Below, piece after piece: positions 19,043 to 28,751 of a DNA stretch of 64,000 nucleotides. How positions within the stretch are numbered: position 1 is the stretch's first letter; every line of letters begins with the position of its first letter. The position numbers and the translations under genes were made by a program. This DNA is from Paenibacillus xylanexedens (GTDB lineage: Bacteria > Bacillota > Bacilli > Paenibacillales > Paenibacillaceae): NCBI RefSeq assembly GCF_001908275.1, contig NZ_CP018620.1, positions 62,001-126,000 on the forward strand, read 5' to 3'. The notes beneath the pieces are model-generated. The model was given only the letters and a program-made list of their open reading frames with translations, ran no database searches and was not told where the DNA came from.

Positions 19043-19110
19043 AAGCCACGATGCGCTAACATCGTGACTTCTCTAACAAAGGCCGGTGGGCGACCACGGC
19101 GAATTTCAAT
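19043..19110 (-). other. two consecutive hairpins with T-tract between ychF and prfA
   Basis: On the minus strand, GCCGTGG/CCACCGGC forms a hairpin (about 19101-19082). It is followed by the 9-bp stem GTCACGATG/CATCGTGGC, which ends in TTTTGTTTATTTT. They lie just beyond the ychF terminator, where a second terminator would not be needed, so this may be the end of a small RNA or a leader. The rest of 18630-19267 shows no gene. Confidence 0.45.
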
Positions 19111-19118
19111 CAAACGAA

Positions 19119-19172
19119 TGAAAAACCACCGGATTGCAAGGCAACCAACCTAATCCCGGTGGTTTTTCTTGT
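19119..19172 (-). terminator. intrinsic terminator of ychF
   Basis: AAAAACCACCGG pairs with CCGGTGGTTTTT across a 24-base loop. The T-run on the minus strand follows directly, about 100 bases beyond the ychF stop. The symmetry would also allow termination on the plus strand. Confidence 0.8.
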
Positions 19173-19267
19173 TCCTCATCTGCAAAACTCTAAGTCAAAG
19201 ACCCCACGAACTTCACGAGAAGGTCGCAGGGTCATGTTATTGAATCTACATATAAAGGTGTAACAAC

Positions 19268-20368
19268 TTATACGTTGAAACGGAAGTGCATAACGTCGCC
19301 GTCATTTACAACGTACTCTTTACCCTCAAGACGAAGTTGTCCACGCTCTTTGGCACCGTTCATGGAACCCGCTGCAACCAGATCGTCGTAGGAAACCACT
19401 TCTGCACGGATGAATCCACGTTCGAAGTCAGTGTGAATGACACCCGCTGCGCCAGGCGCTTTGGTACCTTTGCGGATTGTCCACGCACGAACTTCCTGTA
19501 CACCTGCTGTGAAGTATGTGTACAGACCGAGCAATTTGTAAGCCGCTTTGATCAACAGGTTCAGACCGGAATCCTCGATACCGAGTTCTTCCAGGAACAT
19601 TTGTTTATCTTCGCCTTCCAGCTCGGAGATTTCTTCTTCAACCTTCGCACTGATTGGCACCACTTCTGCGTTCTCAGCAGCTGCGAATTCTCTTACTTTT
19701 TGCACGTATGCATTGTTCGCCACGTCGCCGATTTCGTCCTCAGCTACATTGGCTGCGTACAGAACAGGCTTCAGGGTAAGCAAGTGCAGATCGCGCACGA
19801 TCAGAAGCTCATCATCCGTAAGTTCCATGCTGCGTGCCGGCTTGTCATCGTACAGAACAGCCTTCACTCTCTCCAATACTTCTACTTCTTGAGAGGCAGT
19901 CTTGTTGCCGCCCTTCATGTTTTTCTTGGAGCGATCGATTTTCTTCTCAACACTCTCGATATCGGCCAGGATCAGCTCCAGATTGATTGTCTGGATGTCG
20001 CTTACCGGGTCAATTTTGCCATCGACGTGTGTAATGTTCTCATCTATAAAGCAACGTACCACGTGTACAATCGCATCTACCTCACGAATGTGGGCAAGGA
20101 ACTTGTTACCGAGACCTTCGCCTTTGCTCGCACCGCGAACAAGACCAGCGATATCTACAAACTCAAACGCCGTTGGTACTGTTTTCTTAGGTACAACGAG
20201 TTCTGTCAGTTTGTCCAAACGCTCATCGGGTACTTCAACGATCCCCACGTTAGGGTCAATTGTACAGAACGGATAGTTTGCCGATTCGGCACCTGCTTGT
20301 GTAATTGCATTAAACAATGTAGATTTACCAACGTTAGGCAGACCCACGATTCCAGCTTTCAAAGCCAT
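19268..20368 (-). CDS. ychF: redox-regulated ATPase YchF
   Basis: Obg-family P-loop protein (366 aa) that prefers ATP and binds ribosomes. The G1 motif GLPNVGKSTLFNAIT stands at residues 8-22, G3 is DIAGLVRGASKGEGLG, and the non-canonical G4 (AANV-type) explains the ATP preference. A helical coiled domain follows, then the C-terminal TGS-like domain ending GDVMHFRFNV. Full length, preceded by GAGGAGTTGTCATATAC. Confidence 0.97.
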   Translation of the reverse strand: MALKAGIVGLPNVGKSTLFNAITQAGAESANYPFCTIDPNVGIVEVPDERLDKLTELVVPKKTVPTAFEFVDIAGLVRGASKGEGLGNKFLAHIREVDAIVHVVRCFIDENITHVDGKIDPVSDIQTINLELILADIESVEKKIDRSKKNMKGGNKTASQEVEVLERVKAVLYDDKPARSMELTDDELLIVRDLHLLTLKPVLYAANVAEDEIGDVANNAYVQKVREFAAAENAEVVPISAKVEEEISELEGEDKQMFLEELGIEDSGLNLLIKAAYKLLGLYTYFTAGVQEVRAWTIRKGTKAPGAAGVIHTDFERGFIRAEVVSYDDLVAAGSMNGAKERGQLRLEGKEYVVNDGDVMHFRFNV

Positions 20369-20560
20369 GTATATGACAACTCCTCATTGATTACTTGTTC
20401 GGTATGGATAATCCTATACATTATATATGACAAACCTCAAGGCATCAAGGAACTTCGCCAATTCGACCAGAGTCCCTTCCGCTTCCCGAAATCCCCAGTT
20501 AATGCGGATAATTCGTTTTGCGCAGATCTTAAGTTTGGCCTAGATTATCCGCTATTAGGT

Positions 20561-21031
20561 TTACCCTTTGATTTCCTTATACATCGTCAGATCCGTTACC
20601 TCATATCCCATCTTCCGATATAGGCTGCTCGCCCGCACATTATGTCCAAACACATGCAAACCAATGCGATCCACGCCAAGACTCAAGGCCGTCTGTTCAA
20701 GCGCCTGCATCGTCTCTGTTCCGTATCCCTTACCACGGTGCGCTTCTTCAACCACAATATCCAGCAAAAAAGCATCTTTCCCGCGACGATTATCCGTGAT
20801 ATTAAACCAGATATACCCTACATTGCCGTCCACAGGATGCACCAGATTGTAGAGATACGCTCCGGGTGTGTTCAAGCCTTCTGGCAGATAACGTTCATAA
20901 GATTCCTCCGCCAGTTGCTGTGCCTCTTCCTCAGCCCAGGTGCCCACTTCTACTTTTTCCTGTGCAAAATCCTTAATCGATCGAATGCGAAAACTCGCAT
21001 AATCTTCCTGATTCATTGGAGAAAGTTTCAA
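20561..21031 (-). CDS. GNAT-family N-acetyltransferase
   Basis: A 156-residue acetyl-CoA-dependent acetyltransferase of unknown substrate. The acetyl-CoA binding motif is EEAHRGKGYGTETM (about residues 95-108), and the C-terminal NVRASSLYRKMGYEVTDLTM is typical of the GNAT fold. It stands alone between ychF and two plus-strand genes. Nothing in the context points to a substrate. Confidence 0.88.
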   Translation of the reverse strand: MKLSPMNQEDYASFRIRSIKDFAQEKVEVGTWAEEEAQQLAEESYERYLPEGLNTPGAYLYNLVHPVDGNVGYIWFNITDNRRGKDAFLLDIVVEEAHRGKGYGTETMQALEQTALSLGVDRIGLHVFGHNVRASSLYRKMGYEVTDLTMYKEIKG

Positions 21032-21244
21032 CTTTTTCCCCTCCTTATTTCGAGTGATCTTGATTATGTATGATCTCTGTGCAGCCCTTTTTGCACTACT
21101 AGTATCTTATTGTATCCTTTTCTCCTATTAAGCGCATGAAGTTATTCTGACGATTCGAACTTCAATTTTCATATTTATCCATTTTAATCAAAACTTTTGA
21201 TCTCTTCTCATCGTTTATACCTCATAGGAAAGGAGTGGATCATA

Positions 21245-21679
21245 TTGAACACACGTCGCCGATTCTCCAAAAAGAAAATTATTATCTTGTCTGTTATCAT
21301 ACTCGGAATCGCCATCGTCGCTTTTATGAGCTTTCTGAATGCAATGGATCCCTTTCGCCACTTAAGGATCACGATCCACAATCAGTCCGACTATGACCTC
21401 ACCCATATTCAGGCTAGCCTAGTCCAAGGCGACAACTCGTTAAACAACAATGAGAGTGGCTCCACCTACGTATTTGATAAGGATATTCCCAGCGGAGCAA
21501 ACGTGAAATTCGCCCCGCAGCTGAAACTTTCCGGGGAGGGGGTCGTCTCCTTGGTGTTCACGGACAGTCGCGGAAAAACCTATAACAAAACGGTTTGCGG
21601 TTATACGGAATACTTGTCCGGCAATTCCTACGTTACTGTAACCAATGAGAATATCACCGTGAAAGAGGAATGTATGTAA
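21245..21679 (+). CDS. small membrane-anchored protein of unknown function
   Basis: A 144-residue protein with a lysine-rich N-terminus (RRRFSKKK), one hydrophobic helix (IIILSVIILGIAIVAFMSFL) and an external domain probably rich in beta strands (HLRITIHNQSDYDLTHIQASL...). Start is TTG 21245, with AAAGGAG upstream; the frame itself opens at 21197 without a ribosome site. It has one cysteine near each end of the final third. The next gene downstream is another exported protein, 70 bp away. The family is not recognised. Confidence 0.72.
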   Translation: MNTRRRFSKKKIIILSVIILGIAIVAFMSFLNAMDPFRHLRITIHNQSDYDLTHIQASLVQGDNSLNNNESGSTYVFDKDIPSGANVKFAPQLKLSGEGVVSLVFTDSRGKTYNKTVCGYTEYLSGNSYVTVTNENITVKEECM

Positions 21680-21749
21680 TAATTCGACAACACGATTATG
21701 TAAGTAATTGAAACATTATTACATAACACTGAATAAGGAGGAAATTACA

Positions 21750-22202
21750 TTGTTATTCAACATAATTTTAGGTGCAGGCGTAGCTTTGTCCATATTACTT
21801 TCTGTACATCCAGCTAGTGCTGTTGATTTAGAGGATAGAGTGCAAGATGCTCTTACTACTTCTCCGATCACTATGGAGAACACTGAGGATTCGATTATCA
21901 ATCCAATGGATGTACAGCTTATCAGACCATTCAATTACAGCAGTTACAATGCGTACGAAAAATCATTCACATTGGTTCCTGACAATGGAGAAGATGCCGA
22001 TGTTTGGATTCAAAACAATAGTACGGATACTATTTATGCCAAACTTACTGTGGGCAATCTTTCCCCAATTGATATTCCAATCAAGAAAGGGACTCAAAAA
22101 ACAACAAGAATAGGTGTCATAGGCACAACAAACGTCAAAGTTTATATCTATAGTTCAACAGGTCATAAAATGGATATGAATATCAGTGCCCGACAATTTT
22201 AA
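21750..22202 (+). CDS. secreted protein of unknown function
   Basis: A 150-residue protein with a clear signal peptide (LFNIILGAGVALSILLSVHPASA, cleavage probably after ASA) and a mature part of about 126 residues. The mature part has a beta-rich appearance (ADVWIQNNSTDTIYAKLTVGNLSP). Start is TTG 21750, preceded by the strong site AAGGAGG. It ends in a perfect terminator. It may form a unit with the upstream membrane protein, since both have domains about interaction-like NNS/NQS strands, but no function can be assigned. Confidence 0.72.
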   Translation: MLFNIILGAGVALSILLSVHPASAVDLEDRVQDALTTSPITMENTEDSIINPMDVQLIRPFNYSSYNAYEKSFTLVPDNGEDADVWIQNNSTDTIYAKLTVGNLSPIDIPIKKGTQKTTRIGVIGTTNVKVYIYSSTGHKMDMNISARQF

Positions 22203-22213
22203 TATTATAAATA

Positions 22214-22257
22214 GTGTAGAGGATACTTCTTAATGAAGTATCCTCTACACTATTTTT
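22214..22257 (+). terminator. intrinsic terminator of the two exported-protein genes
   Basis: AGTGTAGAGGATACTTC pairs perfectly with GAAGTATCCTCTACACT around a five-base loop and is followed by ATTTTTG. It lies 11 bases after the stop of the secreted protein gene. Confidence 0.9.
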
Positions 22258-22352
22258 GTTCCAGATTATATAGCAAGCAATATGAGTAGACTCAAAATAG
22301 ATAGTTAAATAACTCCTAATGAAGTTTATATCATCTTCATTTCAACCCCGGC

Positions 22353-23420
22353 CTAACGCCGCTCCACCAGACGTGACGTCTGCTTCAAATCATCAATCCG
22401 CCCTGCACCAATGCCGAACATGACGGTACGCAACTCGAATTCGACCTGTTCCAACCGCTCATTCAGCGCATCATCGGAAGCTACTGCGGATTCGAGCAGA
22501 GATCGACCAAAACCAGCGAGATCCGCACCGAGCGCGAGGGCTTTGGCCGCATCCACGCCAGTGTACAGTCCACCGCTGCCAATCAGGGCACCAGTAGGAT
22601 TCAGCGCTCGTACTTCCTGAATACACTCTGCTGTGGGAATGCCCCAGTCGGCAAAAGCTTCAGCTGCTGCCCGGCGTACCGGGTTATTGTTGCGGTACTT
22701 CTCTACCTGCACCCAGCTTGTGCCCCCTGCTCCGGCTACATCTATGAACGCGACACCCGCTTCATATAAGCGTTGAGCCGTCACGCCATCGATGCCAAAA
22801 CCTACTTCTTTTACGCCAACAGGTACGTCTAACTCACGACACAAGTTCTCAATCCGCTGAAATAATCCGCTAAAGTTGGTGTTACCTTCCGGCTGAAAAA
22901 CCTCCTGCAACGTGTTCAGATGAAGCACGAGCATGTCCGCTCCCGCAATATCTACGGCACGCTGGAAATCAGCTGTTGTGAAACCATAGTTCAACTGCAC
23001 CGCGCCCAGGTTGGCAATGACCGGGATGTCCGGTGCCCAACGGCGGACATCGAAGGTACTCGCCAGTTCCGGCTGTTCCACGGCAGCCCGGATCGAACCT
23101 ACGCCGAGCGCCCAGCCTCTGGCGTTTGCTACTCGTGCGAGGCGCTCATTGATGGCGCCCGTTGTTTTGCTTCCACCCGTCATCGAACTGATGAGCAAAG
23201 GTGTGCGTACTTTTTTGCCAATAAACGAAGTCTCCAGATGCACCTCTTCAAAATCCAGCTCCGGCAGTGGGTGATGGCGAAACGCATACCGCTCCATACC
23301 ACTGGTTACCCCTTCTCCTGCCACATTCTCCTCAAGACAGAGGCGCACGTGCTCTAGCTTCCGTTCTCCCGTAGCCACTTCGGGAAGCAGCCGTTCGCCG
23401 GCTCGCTCTTGTTCATTCAT
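22353..23420 (-). CDS. fni: type 2 isopentenyl-diphosphate delta-isomerase
   Basis: FMN- and NADPH-dependent enzyme interconverting IPP and DMAPP, supplying prenyl precursors. It has 355 residues, with LISSMTGGS (FMN site), [27 protein letters not shown] and the phosphate-binding [22 protein letters not shown]. It sits just downstream of the carotenoid operon and has its own upstream region, so it is functionally tied to terpenoid supply even if separately transcribed. Confidence 0.95.
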   Translation of the reverse strand: MNEQERAGERLLPEVATGERKLEHVRLCLEENVAGEGVTSGMERYAFRHHPLPELDFEEVHLETSFIGKKVRTPLLISSMTGGSKTTGAINERLARVANARGWALGVGSIRAAVEQPELASTFDVRRWAPDIPVIANLGAVQLNYGFTTADFQRAVDIAGADMLVLHLNTLQEVFQPEGNTNFSGLFQRIENLCRELDVPVGVKEVGFGIDGVTAQRLYEAGVAFIDVAGAGGTSWVQVEKYRNNNPVRRAAAEAFADWGIPTAECIQEVRALNPTGALIGSGGLYTGVDAAKALALGADLAGFGRSLLESAVASDDALNERLEQVEFELRTVMFGIGAGRIDDLKQTSRLVERR

Positions 23421-23493
23421 GATGAGACCTCCTATGTGAGAATCGTGCGGATCGACAGGATAACCTGCCCGTTCCTTACTTCTATGTATATAC

Positions 23494-23509
23494 GTCTTTT
23501 ACAAAAGAC
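23494..23509. promoter_or_regulatory. 16-bp palindrome in the fni promoter region
   Basis: GTCTTTT-AC-AAAAGAC is a perfect inverted repeat 74 bases before the fni start codon. On the minus strand it overlaps a possible TTGTCT-N17-TACATA promoter, so it could be a repressor site. The rest of the gap 23421-23753 shows no gene or strong hairpin. Confidence 0.45.
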
Positions 23510-23753
23510 AAAAACATTAATCCTATAAGCATTGCAGCTCAGCAGTTTAACTCTATCCAGTATAACGTTCCAAACCATCTATTGAAAGGATGCCCCGACA
23601 CCAAATGTCTCACTTAAATCTCGGAGCACCACTATTTTATACCTACTCAAAAGCACGGATTATCCGTCGCACCTTCAAAGCTGGTTAGCAGAGACGATGC
23701 ACACGCACATGGATCAACAGAACACATTTCACTCCATCATCTGCACAACAAAC

Positions 23754-25235
23754 TTATCTCAAAATTTCCGATGCCAATTGCTCACCAACAAGCTGTCCGG
23801 ACAATGTCACAATCGGGGTTCCGCCGCCGGGATGCGTTGTTCCGCCCACATACCAGAGTCCTTGTACATCTTTACTTCGATTGCCCGGTCGCATGAAGGT
23901 CTGCTTCACAGAGTTGGACGAGATGCCATAGATCGACCCTTGATGCGCCAAGGTATCCCGTTCGATATCTCGCGGTGTGTACCGGATCAGCACATCGGAT
24001 TGGTTCAACCCGGTGATTCCCCGTCCTGCCAATTGTTCCAGCACAAACGCACCGTAACGTTCCGTCTGCTGCTCCCAATTCCATGAATCCGACAAGTAGG
24101 GGGCATTGACCAGAATGAATAGATTACTGGCTCCCGCCGGGGCCATGCCTGCTTCCGAATAACCGGAGTAACAGATGTAGATCGTGGGATCGACAGGCAT
24201 TTTACGGTCACGGAAAATATGGTCAAACTCCAGTTCATACCGTTCCGGGAAGAAAACCGTATGGTGCAGCAATGCATCATATTGTCTTCGCACACCCGCA
24301 AGTGTCACAAATCCCGAGATTGATGGCTCATATTTCCGTATGCGGGCATCGCTCATCTCTTTCCGATGTTCCGGTGCGAGCAGCAAGCGATTCACGCTAA
24401 GCACATCGCCATTGGCAACCACCTGATCGGCTTCGCGGAAACCTTGATCCGTATCCACGCCAGCCACTTTACCATCTCGGACAACAAACTGCCGGACTTC
24501 TGTGCCTGTAATAATTTGTACGCCTTTTTCCTGTGCCAGCCGAGTCATTCCTTCGATCAGTTGATAGGTTCCACCTTTGACCCCGTAGATGCCCACTTCT
24601 GCTTCCACATGACCCATCATGGCAAAAATGGAAGGAGACTGATACGGCGATGAGCCCACATAGGTCGCGTACCGTCCGAACATAGCCAGCGTATGCGGAT
24701 GTTGGAAATACGAGCGCAGCAACTTATCCAGCTTCACCGTTGGCCTCACGCGGAGCAGGCTGCGCAGCATCTGAAGATTGTATTTGTCAGAAGGAGACAG
24801 CAGCAACTTACCCAGAAAATGACGATTGGCTTCCGCATATAGCGCGGCAGATTCATCCATAAACGCATCATAACGAGCTGCATCCTCCGGACTGTACGCA
24901 GCGATCTGCTCCTTCATCCACCCGCGATTACCTGACAAATCTACCACTGTGCCATCTGCAAATATATTACGCGTGCGCGGCTCTAACTCATATAACTGTA
25001 CGTAATCTTCCATTGCTACTCCAGCATGGTCGAAGACTGAACGAAAGGTCGATGGCATCGTGATCGTGCTCGGTCCACGGTCAAAATGATACCCGTCCCG
25101 CTCAATCTGCTGCAGCTTGCCACCTACGTGTTGCTGCCGTTCCAGAATGGTCACCTGCACACCTTGTGAAGCCAGTCGTATCGCACACGACAGACCTCCG
25201 AATCCTGCTCCGATAATAATGACGTTACCTCTCAA
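23754..25235 (-). CDS. CrtI/CrtN-type carotenoid FAD oxidoreductase (third copy)
   Basis: A 493-residue FAD-dependent desaturase/oxidase. The dinucleotide motif IIIGAGFGGLSCAIRLASQG is at residues 5-24, GGKLQQ follows, and the C-terminal FAD motif is LWYVGGTTHPGGGTPIV. It is the last gene of the crt operon and starts at TTG 25235, overlapping the glycosyltransferase stop. In related C30 pathways such paralogues (CrtNb/CrtNc, CrtP) oxidise the end methyl group to an aldehyde or acid. The exact step cannot be read from sequence. Confidence 0.88.
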   Translation of the reverse strand: MRGNVIIIGAGFGGLSCAIRLASQGVQVTILERQQHVGGKLQQIERDGYHFDRGPSTITMPSTFRSVFDHAGVAMEDYVQLYELEPRTRNIFADGTVVDLSGNRGWMKEQIAAYSPEDAARYDAFMDESAALYAEANRHFLGKLLLSPSDKYNLQMLRSLLRVRPTVKLDKLLRSYFQHPHTLAMFGRYATYVGSSPYQSPSIFAMMGHVEAEVGIYGVKGGTYQLIEGMTRLAQEKGVQIITGTEVRQFVVRDGKVAGVDTDQGFREADQVVANGDVLSVNRLLLAPEHRKEMSDARIRKYEPSISGFVTLAGVRRQYDALLHHTVFFPERYELEFDHIFRDRKMPVDPTIYICYSGYSEAGMAPAGASNLFILVNAPYLSDSWNWEQQTERYGAFVLEQLAGRGITGLNQSDVLIRYTPRDIERDTLAHQGSIYGISSNSVKQTFMRPGNRSKDVQGLWYVGGTTHPGGGTPIVTLSGQLVGEQLASEILR

Positions 25236-26380
25236 CTGTACCGCCTACCTTTCCATACATACCCCTTGCCGGAGCGGCCTGCCTGCCAGGAAGCAAGTCC
25301 GATGGCAATGACACAGGCCATGCTGACCGGTTGCAGAAGGGCAAGCCACCACGGTTGTCCGCCAGTATGATCCGCTACTCTTTTCACAGCCACACCTAAT
25401 AATGTTCCCAACAGTCCATACAGAATGGACATCGAACTGCCCATAAGGAGTCCAAAAATCAAGCCTAGCGGGGGCACAATATACATCAGTGTATACATTA
25501 ACATCGTGCCAAGCAGCAGCACGTCTTTGCGCCCCATACCTTCGTACATGTTTTTCTTATATCCGTTCCATACTTCTGCACCGTTCTGATACATGCGGGT
25601 ATTCGTTACGTCATGCACGTCGGTCAGCATCACCGGATGACCTGCACGCTTGACTGCTTTGGCGAGACTCATATCATCCACCAGATGCGCCTGAATGGCA
25701 GCATGACCGCCGGATGCTTCGTAACTGGAGCGATGAATCAGCAAAAAAGCCCCCGTAGCGGCCACAAACATCGGACTGGATGATCTGCGTATCATAAAAA
25801 TGGGCAGATGACTGATGATGGTGAAGACCATCATCGGTACGACAAGCTTTTCCATCCATGTCTTTGTTACCTGATAAGGAAAACCCGTTACCAGACCCCC
25901 GCTCTGCTCACATCCTGCCGCGAGAGTCTGCCGAATGGCACTTGGCTCCAGACGCACATCCGCATCCACGAACATATACCATTCTCCCTCGGCCTCCTGA
26001 GCCAGCCTGTGACACGCATGGGATTTCCCCATCCAGCCTTCGGGAAGATCAATGCCATGCAGCAAACGCACACGTGCATCGCGATCTGCAATCGCTTGTA
26101 CCATGGCCGCTGTCTCATCTTCAGAGCGATCATCCAGCACCAATACTTCCATCTGGAATCCTGATGTATCGCTCGCGAGCACACTTTCCAGACATCCTTC
26201 GATATGTAGTCTTTCATTTCTGGCTGGAATCAGCACCGAGACCAGCAGGTCTGGTGGTTGTATTCGGTCTGCTCGGAATGAACGCACTTTGGGCAGACAG
26301 GAGACGTTCCATAGAGCGAACAGCAACTGTATGCCCAATATGCAGGTAAGCACAATCCAGAAGATTTCAGATGCATTCAT
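25232..26380 (-). CDS. family 2 glycosyltransferase (CrtQ/CrtX-like)
   Basis: Membrane-bound GT2 enzyme (382 aa) with an N-terminal membrane helix. The GT-A domain contains VSVLIPARNE, LDDRSEDET and the metal-binding DAD in YMFVDADVRLEP, and there are three to four C-terminal helices. In C30 carotenoid operons such enzymes glycosylate the hydroxylated or carboxylated end group. The start lies two bases after the acyltransferase stop, and the end overlaps the next gene. Confidence 0.88.
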   Translation of the reverse strand: MNASEIFWIVLTCILGIQLLFALWNVSCLPKVRSFRADRIQPPDLLVSVLIPARNERLHIEGCLESVLASDTSGFQMEVLVLDDRSEDETAAMVQAIADRDARVRLLHGIDLPEGWMGKSHACHRLAQEAEGEWYMFVDADVRLEPSAIRQTLAAGCEQSGGLVTGFPYQVTKTWMEKLVVPMMVFTIISHLPIFMIRRSSSPMFVAATGAFLLIHRSSYEASGGHAAIQAHLVDDMSLAKAVKRAGHPVMLTDVHDVTNTRMYQNGAEVWNGYKKNMYEGMGRKDVLLLGTMLMYTLMYIVPPLGLIFGLLMGSSMSILYGLLGTLLGVAVKRVADHTGGQPWWLALLQPVSMACVIAIGLASWQAGRSGKGYVWKGRRYS

Positions 26381-26381
26381 G

Positions 26382-27143
26382 CTAACGGTTCACCCGCTTT
26401 CGTGCCGCATCGTATTTTTCACTTGTCGAACGTACATGACGAATCAGTGGAATCGCATTTGGCAAACTTCCCTGCCCCATCCGTATAAGCTCTGATCTAT
26501 GATCGTCTAACTGCTGTTCCAGCACATGGCCGAGTCTGGCGGCAATCTCTTCACTCTTCAACGCCTTCCAGTCTTCCATCACAGCCGGGCCCGCCTGCAT
26601 CGATATTTCCGGTAAATCATGCTGGACCATCCCATGGCACAAGGTTACCGGTACAGCAATGGCATTCGGAGAACGACGAAGCAACAATCCGATGCCTGGA
26701 CGGAACTGAATTGGTCTGGCCTCCTGATGCAATATTTCTCCTTGGGGAAAAATCCAGACCCTTTTACCTGAATCCAATAATTCACTGGTGTACTGTAGAG
26801 AGGTCCGAATACCGGACGCACTCTCCTTATTGATCGAATACGCACCCAATTTCCGAAAAAAAGCATATTGCTGAAGCTGTTGCTCCTCCATCATCACATA
26901 ATGATCTCCTCGCGATGTCTGCCTAGCCGCATGATAAAGCAGCAGACCATCCCACCAGGAACTGTGGTTCATGAAGTAGATCACCGGACGAGTCGGATCA
27001 ATCGGGGAGTTGTCCCTGATGTCCACCTGCGGGTCCAGTGACCCTGTGAGCGTGAAGGAGCGGAAGCGCCGACGTAGCAGATAATAGTGATTGTATAAGG
27101 CAAAAATATAATTAAACGGTTTTGATTTTACGGCGCGAATCAT
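26382..27143 (-). CDS. PlsC-like acyltransferase (carotenoid glycoside acylation)
   Basis: A 253-residue acyltransferase with the catalytic HX4D motif in NHSSWWDGLLL and the glycerol-phosphate-site-like FPQGE. Start is ATG 27143, with GGGAG eight bases upstream, so it overlaps the cruF-like gene by 32 bases. Within a staphyloxanthin-type cluster the natural role is attaching a fatty acid to the sugar of a glycosyl-carotenoid (CrtO-like function). Phospholipid synthesis is the alternative. Confidence 0.85.
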   Translation of the reverse strand: MIRAVKSKPFNYIFALYNHYYLLRRRFRSFTLTGSLDPQVDIRDNSPIDPTRPVIYFMNHSSWWDGLLLYHAARQTSRGDHYVMMEEQQLQQYAFFRKLGAYSINKESASGIRTSLQYTSELLDSGKRVWIFPQGEILHQEARPIQFRPGIGLLLRRSPNAIAVPVTLCHGMVQHDLPEISMQAGPAVMEDWKALKSEEIAARLGHVLEQQLDDHRSELIRMGQGSLPNAIPLIRHVRSTSEKYDAARKRVNR

Positions 27144-27879
27144 AGAGCCAGCTCCCTTCGGCAAGAAACACCCCAGCAATGGCGATGATAAAGCTGCCTG
27201 TAATCCCTTCCTTTAGGGCAAGCAGGCCGAACAGAAGAATAAACAGCTGATACAGCCATTTTGCACGCAGCAATGAGCTACGGTCATTAGGCATGGCCGG
27301 AAGGAAGAGGGACAGGAATGCACCCATGATAAACCAGCTTATGTAATTGGTCCACGGAACACCGTAGAAACCACCTGGAGCCTGCCACTCCCAGAATCCT
27401 CTCGCATGCGCAACAGGATCGAGTACTAGGTCGAGTACAATTGCCCAGAACCCGGTCTTCACTGCTCGAAGCAGTTTGCCAGTCCATGTTGAACCACCAC
27501 CACTTAACAGCGCCGAGTTACCAACCACTGCGATCCAGGCGAAACCCAGCGTAACTGGTACACTGAACATATGAATCCCAAAGAAGTCTGAGTAAGCATA
27601 CTCACCAAAAGGCCAGTGCGTATGCACTCCTACCCACTCTACGCCCATACCTCCAAGCCAGATGATCACAGAGGATATCCAGAGTCCAGGTTTCAGCCAG
27701 ATGACTGACTGGTCGGACAGACCTGTCCGATTACGCCCTTGATAGATTAGATCCAGCACATACAATGCGTAGAAGATTAGAAATAAACCATTCGAAAAGG
27801 ATAATACGTCAGGCACGCCGATCGTTAGCATCAAGGTTGCTCCAATGACATACCACGCCCAGTAAAGCCACTGGATCAT
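27112..27879 (-). CDS. cruF: CruF-like carotenoid hydratase (DUF422)
   Basis: A polytopic membrane protein of 255 residues with about seven helices. It contains the acidic/histidine clusters typical of the CruF family (WVGVHTHWPFGEYAYSDFFG; VLDLVLDPVAHARGFWEW). CruF enzymes add water across the terminal 1,2 double bond of acyclic carotenoids. A C30 version has been reported in Bacillus species that make glucosyl-apo-8'-lycopenoates. The start shares one base with the crtM stop. Confidence 0.88.
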   Translation of the reverse strand: MIQWLYWAWYVIGATLMLTIGVPDVLSFSNGLFLIFYALYVLDLIYQGRNRTGLSDQSVIWLKPGLWISSVIIWLGGMGVEWVGVHTHWPFGEYAYSDFFGIHMFSVPVTLGFAWIAVVGNSALLSGGGSTWTGKLLRAVKTGFWAIVLDLVLDPVAHARGFWEWQAPGGFYGVPWTNYISWFIMGAFLSLFLPAMPNDRSSLLRAKWLYQLFILLFGLLALKEGITGSFIIAIAGVFLAEGSWLYDSRRKIKTV

Positions 27880-28751
27880 CAGGATACCGCCGTTCGGGAG
27901 GCTTGATAGGCCAGCATCGGGTAACGTTTCACAATCGCACCCAGCATCTCCAGTTTCAATTCATCGCTAACATATGCCCGCTTGGTATATACGTCATAGT
28001 CGTTGCGTTCAACGGCGTGTAGAATGGTGGAGTAAAAGGCTGCTGCCAGCTCGATGGAAAATGCACTTTCCGTTGGGTACGTATCCAGACGATCCATGCC
28101 AATACGGAACCAGTTCAATGCTGCAGCTTTTAGTTCATGAACAATGGCAATAAAACGTTCGTCCACGACTCCGTCTTCAAAGTCCTGCTCGGTGTAACCA
28201 TGCTTCTCCATGATCTCCAGCGGAACATACCGGCGCACTCTGGCCCGATCTTCACCAACATCCCGAATAATATTAACGATCTGCATCCCTTTACCCAAAG
28301 CAATCCCGTTCACGGCTACTTCTGCGCCATTATCATCCCGCAATACAGGCAACAACATCTCGCCTACGGTTCCGGCCACCAGATAACAATAATGCTCCAG
28401 TTCCTGCATCGTTGTATAATGTGTCACTTTAAGATCCGTGAGCTGCCCTTCCATCTGACGGAAGAATGGTCCCTTATCCAGATGAGGGAAACTGCTGAAC
28501 AACCATCTCAGTGCTGGCCAGATAAAATGTCCTTCCGCGTCGTCCAACTGATCAAACAAATCATGGATTTCATGAATCGTATAGGGCGAATGTTCCGGCT
28601 CGTCTACACTGTCATCAATCATGCGGCAGAAGGCATAAATGACATATACCGCTTCCCGACGTGGACTAGGCAGCCCTCTAAAGGCCTGATAAAAAGAGGA
28701 AGAACCCTTTTGCATCAACTCTTCACACCTGCTCAAAATCGCTTCATTCAT
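27879..28751 (-). CDS. crtM: squalene/phytoene synthase family (CrtM-like)
   Basis: Head-to-head prenyl transferase (290 aa) making the colourless carotenoid backbone. Both Asp-rich motifs are present: FCRMIDDSVDE near residue 42 and NIIRDVGEDRARVRRYVP near residue 160. C30 (diapophytoene from farnesyl-PP) is inferred from the CrtN-like neighbours and CruF; C40 is the alternative. The start ATGA overlaps the preceding desaturase stop. Confidence 0.93.
   Translation of the reverse strand: MNEAILSRCEELMQKGSSSFYQAFRGLPSPRREAVYVIYAFCRMIDDSVDEPEHSPYTIHEIHDLFDQLDDAEGHFIWPALRWLFSSFPHLDKGPFFRQMEGQLTDLKVTHYTTMQELEHYCYLVAGTVGEMLLPVLRDDNGAEVAVNGIALGKGMQIVNIIRDVGEDRARVRRYVPLEIMEKHGYTEQDFEDGVVDERFIAIVHELKAAALNWFRIGMDRLDTYPTESAFSIELAAAFYSTILHAVERNDYDVYTKRAYVSDELKLEMLGAIVKRYPMLAYQASRTAVS

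Noticed and set aside
18916..19113. 65-codon minus-strand frame between ychF and prfA
   Set aside because: It reads straight across the two hairpins and T-tract and has no clear ribosome site. RNA structure explains the region better.
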